Origin: Asaia astilbis JCM 15831
GTDB lineage: Bacteria; Pseudomonadota; Alphaproteobacteria; Acetobacterales; Acetobacteraceae
NCBI RefSeq assembly: GCF_000613845.1
Contig: NZ_BAJT01000009.1
Coordinates: 62,001-126,000, forward strand
Reading direction: 5' to 3'
DNA length: 64,000 nt
Positions within the stretch are counted from its first letter, which is position 1. Each line of letters starts with the position of its first letter. The notes below the pieces were generated by a model. It did not search any database. It was not told the origin of the DNA and saw nothing but the letters and a program-made list of their open reading frames with translations. This document shows positions 43,148 through 51,888 of this stretch, piece by piece. A program made the translations under genes and the position numbers.

Positions 43148-44103
43148 TTATGAAAGTCCAGCCAAAAGATGCTCCGCTTCAAGAGCTGCCATGCACCCGG
43201 TTCCCGCAGCAGTAATGGCCTGCCGGAATTTCTTGTCCTGCACGTCTCCTGCCGCGAATACGCCAGAGACTGAAGTTTTGGTACTCCCCGGCGTCGTGAC
43301 GATATAGCCTTCAGAGTCACAGTCGAGCGTCTCGCGGAAGGGGGCGGTGTTCGGGCTGTGACCGATGGCAACGAAGACGCCATCGACATCGAGGGTCTGT
43401 TCACTGTCATCCTTTGTGTTGCGTAGACGGAGACCGCACACCACTTCGGGTTTCCCCGTGCCAAGAACCTCTTCTACGGCATGATCCCACAGTACCGTGA
43501 TTTTGGGGTTGGCGAAGAGGCGATCCTGAAGAATGCGCTCGGCGCGTAAGGTGTCACGGCGATGGACCAGGGTGACGTGATCGGCGTGGTGCGTCAGGTA
43601 CAGGGCTTCTTCGACCGCCGTGTTGCCACCGCCAATGACGGCGACCTTCTTGCTCGGTAGAAAAATCCATCGCAGGTGGCGCAAGCCGAGACGCCACCGC
43701 TTTGCAGGCGCGCTTCCGAGGGCAGGCCCAGCCATTTTGCCTGTGCGCCTGTCGCGATAACAACGGTGCGGGCGTGATAAAGAGCGCCGGAATCAGCTTT
43801 TAGAATGAAGTAGCCGTCTTCGGTCTTCTGATCGAAATGGCTCTCGGTGATCAGATCATAATGGATCTGGGTCCCGACATGTTCGGCCTGTAGGCGCATC
43901 TGCTCGACCAGCCAGGGGCCTTGCACGGGCTCGGCAAAGCCCGGGTAATTTTCGACCTCGGTCGTGATGGTCAGCTGGCCTCCCGGCTGCAATCCGGCCA
44001 CGAGAATCGGCTTGAGATTGGCGCGGGCGGCGTAGATGGCAGCAGTATATCCTGCCGGGCCTGCGCCGATGACGAGCAGATCTGTCTTGAAACTCTGGCT
44101 CAC
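43148..44103 (-). CDS. trxB: Thioredoxin reductase (frameshifted at ~43655)
   Basis: FAD- and NADPH-dependent reductase of thioredoxin. The N-terminus has the FAD loop VIGAGPAGYTAAIYAAR at 11-27 and GGQLTITTEVENYPGF. The redox centre CATC is at 141-144. One base is missing near 43655; the next frame continues SKKVAVIGGGNTAVEEAL (NADPH loop), VFVAIGHSPNT and GVFAAGDVQDKKFRQAITAAGTGC. Restored length is 318 residues, normal for low-Mr TrxB. It is divergent from the Lrp-type gene. Confidence 0.93.
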
Positions 44104-44257
44104 TGTGACGGTCCTCGATCTGGGTTCAGCTGCTTGATCAGCGAAGCGATGTGAAGAGACATGAGTGGATGAGACATGGCTCTTGGGTCAGGATGCAGAT
44201 ATAGGTGATGCGGCGCGCCTGCCAACCGACTAGTTTTGACCGACCCTTACGGTGACG

Positions 44258-44845
44258 ATGACTGACAACGATTCAGAAGATCCCCTTTTCAAGCCTGTTC
44301 TGTCACGGGGCGACGCGTTCCGAAGCGAGATCACCCGGGGTGAGACGCATCAGGGGGGGCATTCCCCGGGACCTTCCGCGTCCGGCATCGTCGAGCTTGA
44401 CGCGATCGATCGCCAGATCGTGGCAGAGCTTCAGCTCGATGGGCGCATGACCAATGTCGAACTTGCCCGTCGAACGGGAATTTCCGCGCCGCCTTGTCTG
44501 CGCCGCGTGCGGCGTCTTGAAGAGGTCGGTGTCATTGAAGGCTACCATGCCGATGTGGACGCGTCGAAACTGGGGTGGTCTCTCACCTTCTTTGCGCTGA
44601 TCGGTCTGGAAAGTCAGAAAGGCAGCGTGCTGGAGGCCTTCGAGGCCGATGTGGCGGCGTGGGTCGAAGTGCGGGAGTGTCACATGATTCGCGGCGGCGG
44701 TGATTTTCTGGTCCGTCTCGTGGCACGTGATCCGGCCCATCAGAATTATCTGACAAAGAGACTGACCGATCTGGATCATGTCGTGCGCGTGCAGACCCTG
44801 CAGACGATCCGTACAAGTCTCACCCGGGCTGGTGTCCCTGTATGA
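44258..44845 (+). CDS. Lrp/AsnC-family transcriptional regulator
   Basis: The helix-turn-helix starts only at about residue 45 (LDAIDRQIVAELQLDGRMTN, ELARRTGISAPPCLRRVRRLE), followed by a ligand-binding RAM domain (FEADVAAWVEVRECHMIRGGGDFLVRLVA). Most Lrp proteins begin at the helix-turn-helix, so the ~43-residue polar N-terminal extension is unusual; a GTG at 44252 is an alternative start, and an internal start is possible. The stop overlaps the next gene as ATGA, tying it to the glycosyltransferases. Confidence 0.9.
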   Translation: MTDNDSEDPLFKPVLSRGDAFRSEITRGETHQGGHSPGPSASGIVELDAIDRQIVAELQLDGRMTNVELARRTGISAPPCLRRVRRLEEVGVIEGYHADVDASKLGWSLTFFALIGLESQKGSVLEAFEADVAAWVEVRECHMIRGGGDFLVRLVARDPAHQNYLTKRLTDLDHVVRVQTLQTIRTSLTRAGVPV

Positions 44846-45933
44846 CCCTCCCGCAGCCTGCGGATCTGACGCTCGTCATTCCCTGTTACAATGAAGCCGA
44901 TAATGTCGTTCCCCTGATCGCGGGGGTGCGAAGCGCCCTGGAAGGCGTGAACTGGGAGATCGTCTTCGTCGATGATGACTCTCCCGATGGCACCTCGCAT
45001 GCGGTCGAGAAAGCTGCTCAGACCGACCCACGGGTTCGTCTCATTCGCCGCGTCGGGCGGCGAGGTCTTTCCTCGGCTGTCATCGAGGGGGCGTTGTCAT
45101 CGACGGCCTCGGTCGTTGCCGTCATGGATGGCGACTTGCAGCATGATGAGGGCATTCTTCGCGACCTCGTCACACCACTTCTGGACCATCGGGCCGATAT
45201 CGCAGTCGCCAGCCGTCATGTTGAAGGCGGTGATAGTGGCGGTCTCGCCAATCGCTGGCGGCATGTTCTGTCGCAGTCTGGCATCCGGCTTGCCCAGACG
45301 CTCCTGCCCATGCGGCTCTCGGATCCCATGAGTGGGTTCTTTGCGATCAGACGCAGTCTCTTCGTTCAGGCCCTCCCGCGGCTGACCGGAACGGGCTTCA
45401 AGATTTTGCTCGAACTGATGCTTTCGGTCCCGAAAACAGCGCGGCTGGTCGAAGTGCCTTTTGTTTTCAGACCGCGCGTGGCCGGAGAGAGCAAGCTCAG
45501 TCCTTTGGTCATGGTGCAGTTTCTGGGGATGCTGATCGAACGGGCGTGTGGCGGGTGGTTGCCGACCCGATTCATCATCTTTGCCGCAGTCGGGGCCATC
45601 GGCATCGCCGTCAATCTTCTGGTCTCGGAGGCCGCCCGCTTTGCGGGAGCCAATTTCGAGATGAGCCAGTTGATCGGCACGGCCTGCGCCATCCTGGCCA
45701 ATTTCCAGCTCAATAACCGGATCACCTATCTTGATCGTCCTTTGAGAGGGAAGCGCTGGCTGCCGGGGTTGATTATTTTCGTTGTGGGCTCGGCCATCGG
45801 GGCCTTCGGCAATATCGGCGTGGCGCAGCTTATTTACGACACGCAAGGTCACTGGAGCCGTGCAAGCGCTGCCGGTGCCGTCATCGGTGTGGTCTGGAAC
45901 TATGCAATTGCCTCTACGCTCGTCTGGCGCTGA
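44842..45933 (+). CDS. GT2 polyprenyl-phosphate glycosyltransferase fused to GtrA-like membrane domain
   Basis: The first ~230 residues are a DPM1-type GT2 domain: LVIPCYNEADNVVPL, VDDDSPDGT, VMDGDLQHDEG (the D-x-D metal site region) and DPMSGFFAIRRSLF. The last ~130 residues hold four hydrophobic helices of the GtrA/DPMS family (FIIFAAVGAIGIAVNLLV, ILANFQLNNRITY, IGVVWNYAIASTLVW). It probably makes a polyprenyl-phosphate-linked hexose and helps present it across the membrane. It overlaps the ArnT-like gene by 32 bases, so the pair likely form a lipid- or glycan-modifying system. Confidence 0.92.
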   Translation: MTLPQPADLTLVIPCYNEADNVVPLIAGVRSALEGVNWEIVFVDDDSPDGTSHAVEKAAQTDPRVRLIRRVGRRGLSSAVIEGALSSTASVVAVMDGDLQHDEGILRDLVTPLLDHRADIAVASRHVEGGDSGGLANRWRHVLSQSGIRLAQTLLPMRLSDPMSGFFAIRRSLFVQALPRLTGTGFKILLELMLSVPKTARLVEVPFVFRPRVAGESKLSPLVMVQFLGMLIERACGGWLPTRFIIFAAVGAIGIAVNLLVSEAARFAGANFEMSQLIGTACAILANFQLNNRITYLDRPLRGKRWLPGLIIFVVGSAIGAFGNIGVAQLIYDTQGHWSRASAAGAVIGVVWNYAIASTLVWR

Positions 45934-47377
45934 GTCCTCCGACGCCGAGGCACTGCGCTTCTGGCGTTTCGACGGTCCGCATGCTGTCTGGCTGTTTTGG
46001 GGGCTGCTGGTCGGCCTGACTCTTCTGAGGCTGGCTCTGGCTGCCAGTCTGGGTGTCACGCCCGATGAGGCCTATTACTGGCTGTGGTCGCGCGGCTTGC
46101 AGGGGGGCTATCTCGATCATCCCCCAATGATTGCGCTCTGGATCCGGCTGGGCACCACGTTGTTTGGCGAGGGGCCTCTCGGGATCAGAATCGGCGGACC
46201 TCTCTCGGCTCTGTTTGGCTCCGTTGCGCTCTGCTGGGCCGGGCGCGATCTTCTGGCAAGTCGTGCAGCGGGATATCGCGCAGCGCTCCTGCTGAATGCC
46301 ACGTTGATGCTGGGGCTGGGCTCTGCAACAGCCACCCCCGACACGCCTCTCGTTTTTTTTCTGGCCTGGGTGCTGTGGGCGCTCGGTCGCCTGATCGCCA
46401 CCGGCAAGCCGATCTGGTGGCTTGCGGTGGGTGTGTTCTTCGGTCTGGCCTTCGACAGTAAATACACAGCGGTTCTCCCCGCTTTGGGATGCGGGATCTG
46501 GGCGCTCGGCACGCCTGCGATACGCCGTCACGGGCTTTGGCTTGTGGGCGGTTGCGTGGCCGGTCTGGTCGCGATCACGCCTGTTCTGGCCTGGAATGCG
46601 GCCCATCATTGGGCGAGCTTTGTCAAACAGGGCGGGCGCGCAGGGGACTGGCATCCGCTTCGTGCTTTGAATTTTCTTGCCGAGCTGACGGGGGGGCAAA
46701 TCGGTCTCGCAACCCCACTGATCTTTATTTTGTTCGGCATCGGTCTGGTCTGGTGTCTCAAGCGATCGGGCACGCAGAGCGTGCCGCGTTTGCTCGCCTG
46801 TCTCTGCGTGGTGCCGATTGCGGTGTTTGTGCAGCATGCCTTTGGTGGACGTGTGCAGGCAAACTGGCCTGTCGTGCTTTATCCGGCTGTTGCGTTGGCA
46901 GCGGCTGCGACGGGGCGCCGTATCGGTCTGGCTTGCGGGTTGGGACTGGTGCTTACCGGACTGGTTACGCTTCAGGGTATTGCTGCACCGGTCCCGCTTT
47001 CGGCCCATCACGACGTCATTGCGCGTCAGACGGCTGACTGGTCTGGCCTGAGTGAGCGCCTCCATAAAGAGCTGCCTGACGGGGAGGCTCTTGTTGCGGG
47101 CGATTACGCTTTAGCGTCGATTCTGGCCTATCAAGGGCCGGGACATAGGGTCTTTAGCTATGACAAGCGCTGGGCTTTTCTCAAGCGCGATCTCCAGCAT
47201 CCCAACTCTGCTGCGCTGGTTTTGCGCGAGAGCGAGACGCCTGATCTGCCTGCTTCCTGGCTCGGCCCGGAGCGTGCGCGCCGCGTTTGCCGGATGCTGC
47301 GGGGCGCTCCGATGATCTGCTACAAGCTGATACCGCTCAGCCTTCCTGCTGACACGCAGATGTACAGGCTTCCCTGA
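45902..47377 (+). CDS. ArnT-like glycosyltransferase (PMT superfamily, GT83/39)
   Basis: Polytopic transferase that would use a polyprenyl-phosphate sugar, likely made by the preceding gene, to modify an extracytoplasmic acceptor. The 491 residues have about twelve hydrophobic segments, the catalytic region GVTPDEAYYWLWSRGL in the first periplasmic loop (DE is the acidic pair), GYLDHPPMIAL and TATPDTPLVFFLA, all family features. The start at 45902 overlaps the upstream gene; the longer open frame from 45782 lies wholly within it. No arn genes are nearby, so the sugar and acceptor (lipid A, hopanoid, polysaccharide) are unknown. Confidence 0.9.
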   Translation: MQLPLRSSGAESSDAEALRFWRFDGPHAVWLFWGLLVGLTLLRLALAASLGVTPDEAYYWLWSRGLQGGYLDHPPMIALWIRLGTTLFGEGPLGIRIGGPLSALFGSVALCWAGRDLLASRAAGYRAALLLNATLMLGLGSATATPDTPLVFFLAWVLWALGRLIATGKPIWWLAVGVFFGLAFDSKYTAVLPALGCGIWALGTPAIRRHGLWLVGGCVAGLVAITPVLAWNAAHHWASFVKQGGRAGDWHPLRALNFLAELTGGQIGLATPLIFILFGIGLVWCLKRSGTQSVPRLLACLCVVPIAVFVQHAFGGRVQANWPVVLYPAVALAAAATGRRIGLACGLGLVLTGLVTLQGIAAPVPLSAHHDVIARQTADWSGLSERLHKELPDGEALVAGDYALASILAYQGPGHRVFSYDKRWAFLKRDLQHPNSAALVLRESETPDLPASWLGPERARRVCRMLRGAPMICYKLIPLSLPADTQMYRLP

Positions 47378-47506
47378 CCGTAACTCTCTGGACGGGTGGG
47401 GCTCGATCATGGCGTGTGCGGTTCCGGAGGGATGCGTTTCGAGCCCGGTTCCCCTCTGTGAGGCGGTGTTCTAGGCTTCTCGACGTTTCCAGAAAGGGAG
47501 AGAGCC

Positions 47507-49636
47507 ATGAGGCGCATTTTGTTGGCGATGACATCGCTCGTCTGCACGTCCCTGATCGGGACGGTCGCGTGTGAGGCCAAGGCCAATCCCGCCGGTTCGG
47601 TGCCGTCGCGTACCGTTCTGGAGCAGGTCGAGGGCAAGCAGGCATTGGAGTGGGTGCGGGCCCAAAACAACCGGAGCGCCGCGCTTTTACAGGCCGACCC
47701 GCGTTATCGCGGTTTTTATGACTCCGTGCTGGCCGTAGAACAGACACCAGGGCGGTTGCCTCTGCCGGATCAGGCAGGAGGGCGTGTCTGGAACTTATGG
47801 CAGGACGCAGCCCACCCTAAAGGGCTCTGGCGGGTCACAACACCTGCGTCATTCGAGCAGAGTTCTCCGGTCTGGACGACAGAGCTCGATATCGACGCAC
47901 TGGCAGCGCAGGAAAAGCGGGACTGGGTTTTTCAGGGAGCCGAGTGTCTGGCGCCCGATGCACGACGTTGCCTGATCACGCTGTCGCTTTCCGGAGAAGA
48001 TGCCGCTTTCTATCGCGAGTTCGATACTGCGACAAAAAGCTTTGTGTCGGGTGGGTTCGATCTGCCTCACTCCAAGCAGCGTGTTGCCTGGCTCGATCAA
48101 GATACGCTTCTCGTCTCGCGGGATTGGGGATCGGGCAGCATGACCCGCTCTGGTTATCCCTTGAGTGTGCGCCTTCTCCGGCGTGGGCAGCCTCTTTCAG
48201 CCGCCAGGGAAGTCTATCGTGGTGATGTGGGCGACATGATTGTCGAGCCTCAAATTCTTCAGGACGGGCAAGGCAGGCAGATCGCGGTCATCCAGCGTAA
48301 TCTGGATTTCTTTCGCAGTGAATATCGCCTTTACGACCCTGCGACGCAGAGTCTGCACCTTCTCGCCTTGCCGCAGAAAATCGGTTTTCTCGGTTTCTAT
48401 GCGGGCAAGCTGATCCTGAGGCTCGATCAGGATTGGTCGGTCGGAAAGACCTTCAAACAAGGCAGTATTGTCGCTGTCGATCCGCGGGCAGGGAAACGTC
48501 CTCCCGAATTGCTTTTCGCGCCCGACGCGCATGAAACCACAGCTGATATCGGCGTGACCGCCAAAGGGATCATCGCGGTCGTTTACCGTGACGTGCAGCC
48601 CTCGATCCGTGTCTATCGGTCGGCTTCCGACCGGACTGGATGGCAGGAGACGACCATTGCACTGCCTCACCATGTTTCGGCAGAACTGCAATCCTCCGAT
48701 CCGTCAGAGGCCTATGCCATTCTGAAAATCGAGGGCTATATCGTGCCGCCTCAGCTCTGGAAGCTCGATGTCGCTGCGGGCAAGGCCAGCAAGATCAAGG
48801 AAACGCCGGCTCTGTTCGACGCGAAAGGGCTTGTGACGGAGCAGTTCTGGGTTCAGTCGAGCGATGGCGTCAAAGTGCCCTATTTCGTGACCCATCGTCG
48901 CGACTGGACGTTGAACGGGCATAACCCGACGCTTTTCACGGCGTATGGCGGCTTCGACCTCTCTTATCTGCCCACCTATTACGCGGATGTCGGCAAGACC
49001 TGGCTTGAGCGAGGCGGTGTTTATGTCGTGGGTAATATCCGGGGCGGCGGAGAGTTCGGTCCAGCCTGGCATGAGGCCGGGATGAAGTCAGGGCGCCAGC
49101 ATGCTTATGATGATTTCGCAGCGATCGGACGCGACCTCGCCAGACGCGGTATTGCCGACAGAGATCATCTGGGTATCCGGGGACGGTCCAATGGTGGATT
49201 GCTGATGGGGGTCTCGTTCACGCAGCATCCCGAGCTGTGGAAGGCCGTCATCATCGGCGTGCCGCTGCTCGATATGGAGAATTTCGAAACGATGGCCGCC
49301 GGAGCCTCCTGGGCTGCGGAATACGGTCATATGGCGGTTTCCGATGAGCGACAGTTTCTGGAGCGGATCTCTCCCTTGCAGAACCTGAAGAAGGACGTCG
49401 CCTACCCGGTACCGTTTATTTTTACCTCGACGAAAGACGATCGGGTGGGACCGGTTCATGCCCGGCTTTTTGCGGCGCGCCTTGCCGAGTTCGGTAAGCC
49501 GTTCTTCTATTACGAGGATACGGAAGGCGGTCACGCTGGCACAGTCAATGCGACGGAGATCGCTCATGAGCGCGCGCTCGAGGCAGTCTATCTGTCACAA
49601 AGCCTGATGGATCAGAAAAAGAACACGGCTCCCTGA
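47507..49636 (+). CDS. Exported prolyl oligopeptidase family serine peptidase (S9A)
   Basis: The 709 residues start with a signal peptide (about 1-27), so the protein is periplasmic or secreted. An N-terminal beta-propeller is followed by an alpha/beta-hydrolase domain with FTAYGGFDLSYLPTY, GGGEFGPAWHEAG, the nucleophile motif GRSNGG (Ser561), the acid in STKDDRVGPVHA and the base in EGGHAG. The frame is intact. A GGGAGAGAG site precedes the ATG. Physiological peptides unknown. Confidence 0.93.
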   Translation: MRRILLAMTSLVCTSLIGTVACEAKANPAGSVPSRTVLEQVEGKQALEWVRAQNNRSAALLQADPRYRGFYDSVLAVEQTPGRLPLPDQAGGRVWNLWQDAAHPKGLWRVTTPASFEQSSPVWTTELDIDALAAQEKRDWVFQGAECLAPDARRCLITLSLSGEDAAFYREFDTATKSFVSGGFDLPHSKQRVAWLDQDTLLVSRDWGSGSMTRSGYPLSVRLLRRGQPLSAAREVYRGDVGDMIVEPQILQDGQGRQIAVIQRNLDFFRSEYRLYDPATQSLHLLALPQKIGFLGFYAGKLILRLDQDWSVGKTFKQGSIVAVDPRAGKRPPELLFAPDAHETTADIGVTAKGIIAVVYRDVQPSIRVYRSASDRTGWQETTIALPHHVSAELQSSDPSEAYAILKIEGYIVPPQLWKLDVAAGKASKIKETPALFDAKGLVTEQFWVQSSDGVKVPYFVTHRRDWTLNGHNPTLFTAYGGFDLSYLPTYYADVGKTWLERGGVYVVGNIRGGGEFGPAWHEAGMKSGRQHAYDDFAAIGRDLARRGIADRDHLGIRGRSNGGLLMGVSFTQHPELWKAVIIGVPLLDMENFETMAAGASWAAEYGHMAVSDERQFLERISPLQNLKKDVAYPVPFIFTSTKDDRVGPVHARLFAARLAEFGKPFFYYEDTEGGHAGTVNATEIAHERALEAVYLSQSLMDQKKNTAP

Positions 49637-49696
49637 CGCTTCGGAGAGCGGGTGGGACCGTGTCTCATCCGCTTTTCCGGTCAGGCAAGCAGGCAC

Positions 49697-49723
49697 AAAA
49701 AAACCGCCGTAAAGACGGCGGTT
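49697..49723 (-). terminator. Rho-independent terminator of rpsU
   Basis: Minus strand AACCGCCGT, loop CTTT, ACGGCGGTT followed by TTTTTG. It lies 28 bases after the rpsU stop and could also serve the convergent peptidase gene. Confidence 0.9.
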
Positions 49724-49750
49724 GATCTGTTTGCCGTGATGGCAGGCTGA

Positions 49751-49954
49751 TTAGAAGCCTTCACGCTCCAGGCGCTTGCGCTCCATCTTGCGTGCGCGAC
49801 GAACCGCTTCAGCCGCTTCACGAGCGCGACGCTCTGAGGGCTTTTCGAAATGGCGACGCAGCTTCATCTCACGGAAAACGCCTTCGCGCTGCATCTTCTT
49901 CTTGAGCGCCTTGAGCGCCTGATCAACATTGTTGTCACGAACCAGAACCTGCAC
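49751..49954 (-). CDS. rpsU: 30S ribosomal protein S21
   Basis: The 67 residues begin [20 protein letters not shown] and end in a Lys/Arg-rich helix ([16 protein letters not shown]), typical of bS21. It is monocistronic with its own terminator. Confidence 0.97.
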   Translation of the reverse strand: MQVLVRDNNVDQALKALKKKMQREGVFREMKLRRHFEKPSERRAREAAEAVRRARKMERKRLEREGF

Positions 49955-50176
49955 GGGTCTGCCATCTCCTGTCCGACCATGGAGATCATGGTCTTGTTTC
50001 TAAATGCAATGATCAGAACCCGGTACCGAGGGTACTGCGTTCCGAAGAGGCCGCCGCCTTAGCATAGGTTTTGCGAAGGACACAAACGGTTTGAGCAGTA
50101 TCGCCCGAAATTTATTCATGTCACGATGTGGTTTAACAAGGAAACCCTTAGAGCCTGTTGGGGACTGAAGACAGAA

Positions 50177-50707
50177 ATGGCGTTGCTCAAGATTGCCCGA
50201 ATGGGGCATCCGGTTTTGATACAGGAAGCGCAACCAGTTGAAAACGTTCACTCTTTAGCCATCAGACAGCTCGTTTCCGACATGATCGAGACAATGCTCG
50301 ATTCACGAGGCGCCGGACTGGCTGCCCCTCAGGTTTATAAATCCCTGCGTCTGTTTGTTTACCACGTTCCCGAGCTTCGTTGTGCCGAGGGAGAGTCGCC
50401 GATTCCGCCTCGCGTGCTCATCAACCCGGAGATTACCCCGATCGGTGACGACAGGATGCTCTGCACTGAAGGCTGTCTTTCTTTGCCTTTATTGCGCGGT
50501 GTTGTGCCGCGTCATGCGGCCGTCGCCTATCGGGGGCTCGATCTGGATGGCACGGTCATCAGCGGTGAGGCGCGTGGCTTTCATGCCAACGTGCTGCAGC
50601 ATGAGTTCGATCATCTGAATGGCGTTCTCTACACCATGCGGATCGAGGATTTTGCCAGTTTCGGGTTCGCCGACGAGCTGGCCACACCGCGCGAAAGCGA
50701 GGGCTGA
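50177..50707 (+). CDS. def: Peptide deformylase
   Basis: Metalloenzyme that removes the formyl group from nascent proteins. From ATG 50177 the product has 176 residues with the three family motifs: GAGLAAPQV, EGCLSLP (metal Cys) and QHEFDHLNG (two metal His and catalytic Glu). In-frame sequence upstream to 50126 lacks similarity. The EGCLSLPLLRG and PIPPRVLINPEI segments resemble the second alphaproteobacterial PDF copy, so another def elsewhere is likely. It is followed four bases later by the MarR-type gene. Confidence 0.93.
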   Translation: MALLKIARMGHPVLIQEAQPVENVHSLAIRQLVSDMIETMLDSRGAGLAAPQVYKSLRLFVYHVPELRCAEGESPIPPRVLINPEITPIGDDRMLCTEGCLSLPLLRGVVPRHAAVAYRGLDLDGTVISGEARGFHANVLQHEFDHLNGVLYTMRIEDFASFGFADELATPRESEG

Positions 50708-50710
50708 ACC

Positions 50711-51190
50711 ATGTCAGGGCTGCGTGCGCCACGAGACGCGCCCGGTCAGGCGCATCTCTATCTCCGTGAAGAACAGATCCGGCTGACCTATGAGGCGATG
50801 CTGCTGGCCTGGCGTGAACTTGGCGCAACCTGCGATCTGCTTCAGCGAGAGAATCAGCTTGGCTCGGCCCATCATCGCGTCCTGTTCCTTGTCTCCACCC
50901 ATCAGGGTCTAACGATGAGCGCCCTGCTGCGTCGGCTTAATATAACCAAGCAGAGCCTCAACCGTGTCCTTCAGGAACTCCTGACGCGTGGTCTTCTCGA
51001 ACAGCGCTCCGATGAGCGCGATAAAAGGGTCAAGCGGCTGCATCTGACACCTCAGGGAAGTGCGATCGAGGAGGAAATCTTCATCGCCTTGCGCGACCGC
51101 ATGACTCTTGCCTACCGGGCTGCCGGAGGGCAGGCGGTTGAAGGATTCCGTCGTGTTCTGGCGACTTTGCAGGGGGAGGGTAGCATCTGA
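50711..51190 (+). CDS. petP: MarR-family transcriptional regulator (PetP-like)
   Basis: The 159 residues form a winged helix: LGSAHHRVLFLVSTHQGLTMSALLRRLNITKQSLNRVLQEL contains the recognition helix, and RSDERDKRVKRLHLTPQG is the wing. A MarR gene immediately before an OmpR-type regulator matches the petP-petR pair described in Rhodobacter capsulatus; the symbol rests on this synteny. Its stop overlaps the response regulator start (TGATG). Confidence 0.85.
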   Translation: MSGLRAPRDAPGQAHLYLREEQIRLTYEAMLLAWRELGATCDLLQRENQLGSAHHRVLFLVSTHQGLTMSALLRRLNITKQSLNRVLQELLTRGLLEQRSDERDKRVKRLHLTPQGSAIEEEIFIALRDRMTLAYRAAGGQAVEGFRRVLATLQGEGSI

Positions 51191-51879
51191 TGGCTCAGTC
51201 ACATGTTCTGGTTGTCGATGACGACGCACGTCTGCTGCGCTTGTTGCAGCGGTTTCTGAGTGAGAACGGGTTTCGGATCACCACGGCGATGGATGCTGAA
51301 GCCGCGCGGAAAATTCTCGCAGTGACCCATCCTGATGCGGTGGTGGCCGATATCACCATGCCGGGCGAGGACGGGCTGAGTCTTACGCGTTGGATGAGAG
51401 AGCAGGGCCATGTCTGGCCAATCATTCTCCTGACGGCGCGTGGCGAGCCTGCTGACCGCATCATAGGGCTGGAAGCGGGCGCGGACGATTATCTGGGCAA
51501 GCCATTCGAGCCGCGCGAGTTGCTGCTCCGTCTTCAGGCGCATTTGCGGCGTAACGTGCCGCGCCCTTCCGGAGCGCCGAGGCTGCTTCGACTGGGCAAG
51601 CTGGAATTCGACACAGGGCGTGGCCTGTTGAGCGGTCCGGAAGGAGTCGTGCATCTGACCAGCGGTGAGGCTGCCTTACTCGGCGTGTTGACGCGGGCAC
51701 CGGGCGAAATCCTGTCGCGCGAGGCGATTGCTGAGTCTCTGGGCATGGATGAAATCGGAGAGCGTGCGGTCGATGTGCAGGTGACACGACTGCGCCGCCG
51801 GATCGAGCCCGATCAGAAGGAACCGCGCTTTCTGCAGACGGTCAGGGGCAAGGGTTACGTTCTGAAGCCCGGGAGCTGA
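51190..51879 (+). CDS. petR: OmpR-type response regulator (PetR-like)
   Basis: The 229 residues hold a receiver domain with VVDDDARLLRLL (acidic pocket at 10-12), the phospho-acceptor Asp54 in ADITMPGEDG, LLTARGEPADRIIGLEAGADDYLGKPFEPREL (Lys), and an OmpR winged helix at the C-terminus (LTSGEAALLGVL, VQVTRLRRRIEPDQKEPRFLQTVRGKGY). Transcribed with the MarR gene and the kinase. Target genes unknown; in R. capsulatus PetR was linked to cytochrome bc1 genes and viability. Confidence 0.92.
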   Translation: MAQSHVLVVDDDARLLRLLQRFLSENGFRITTAMDAEAARKILAVTHPDAVVADITMPGEDGLSLTRWMREQGHVWPIILLTARGEPADRIIGLEAGADDYLGKPFEPRELLLRLQAHLRRNVPRPSGAPRLLRLGKLEFDTGRGLLSGPEGVVHLTSGEAALLGVLTRAPGEILSREAIAESLGMDEIGERAVDVQVTRLRRRIEPDQKEPRFLQTVRGKGYVLKPGS

Positions 51880-51888
51880 TACCAGGCC

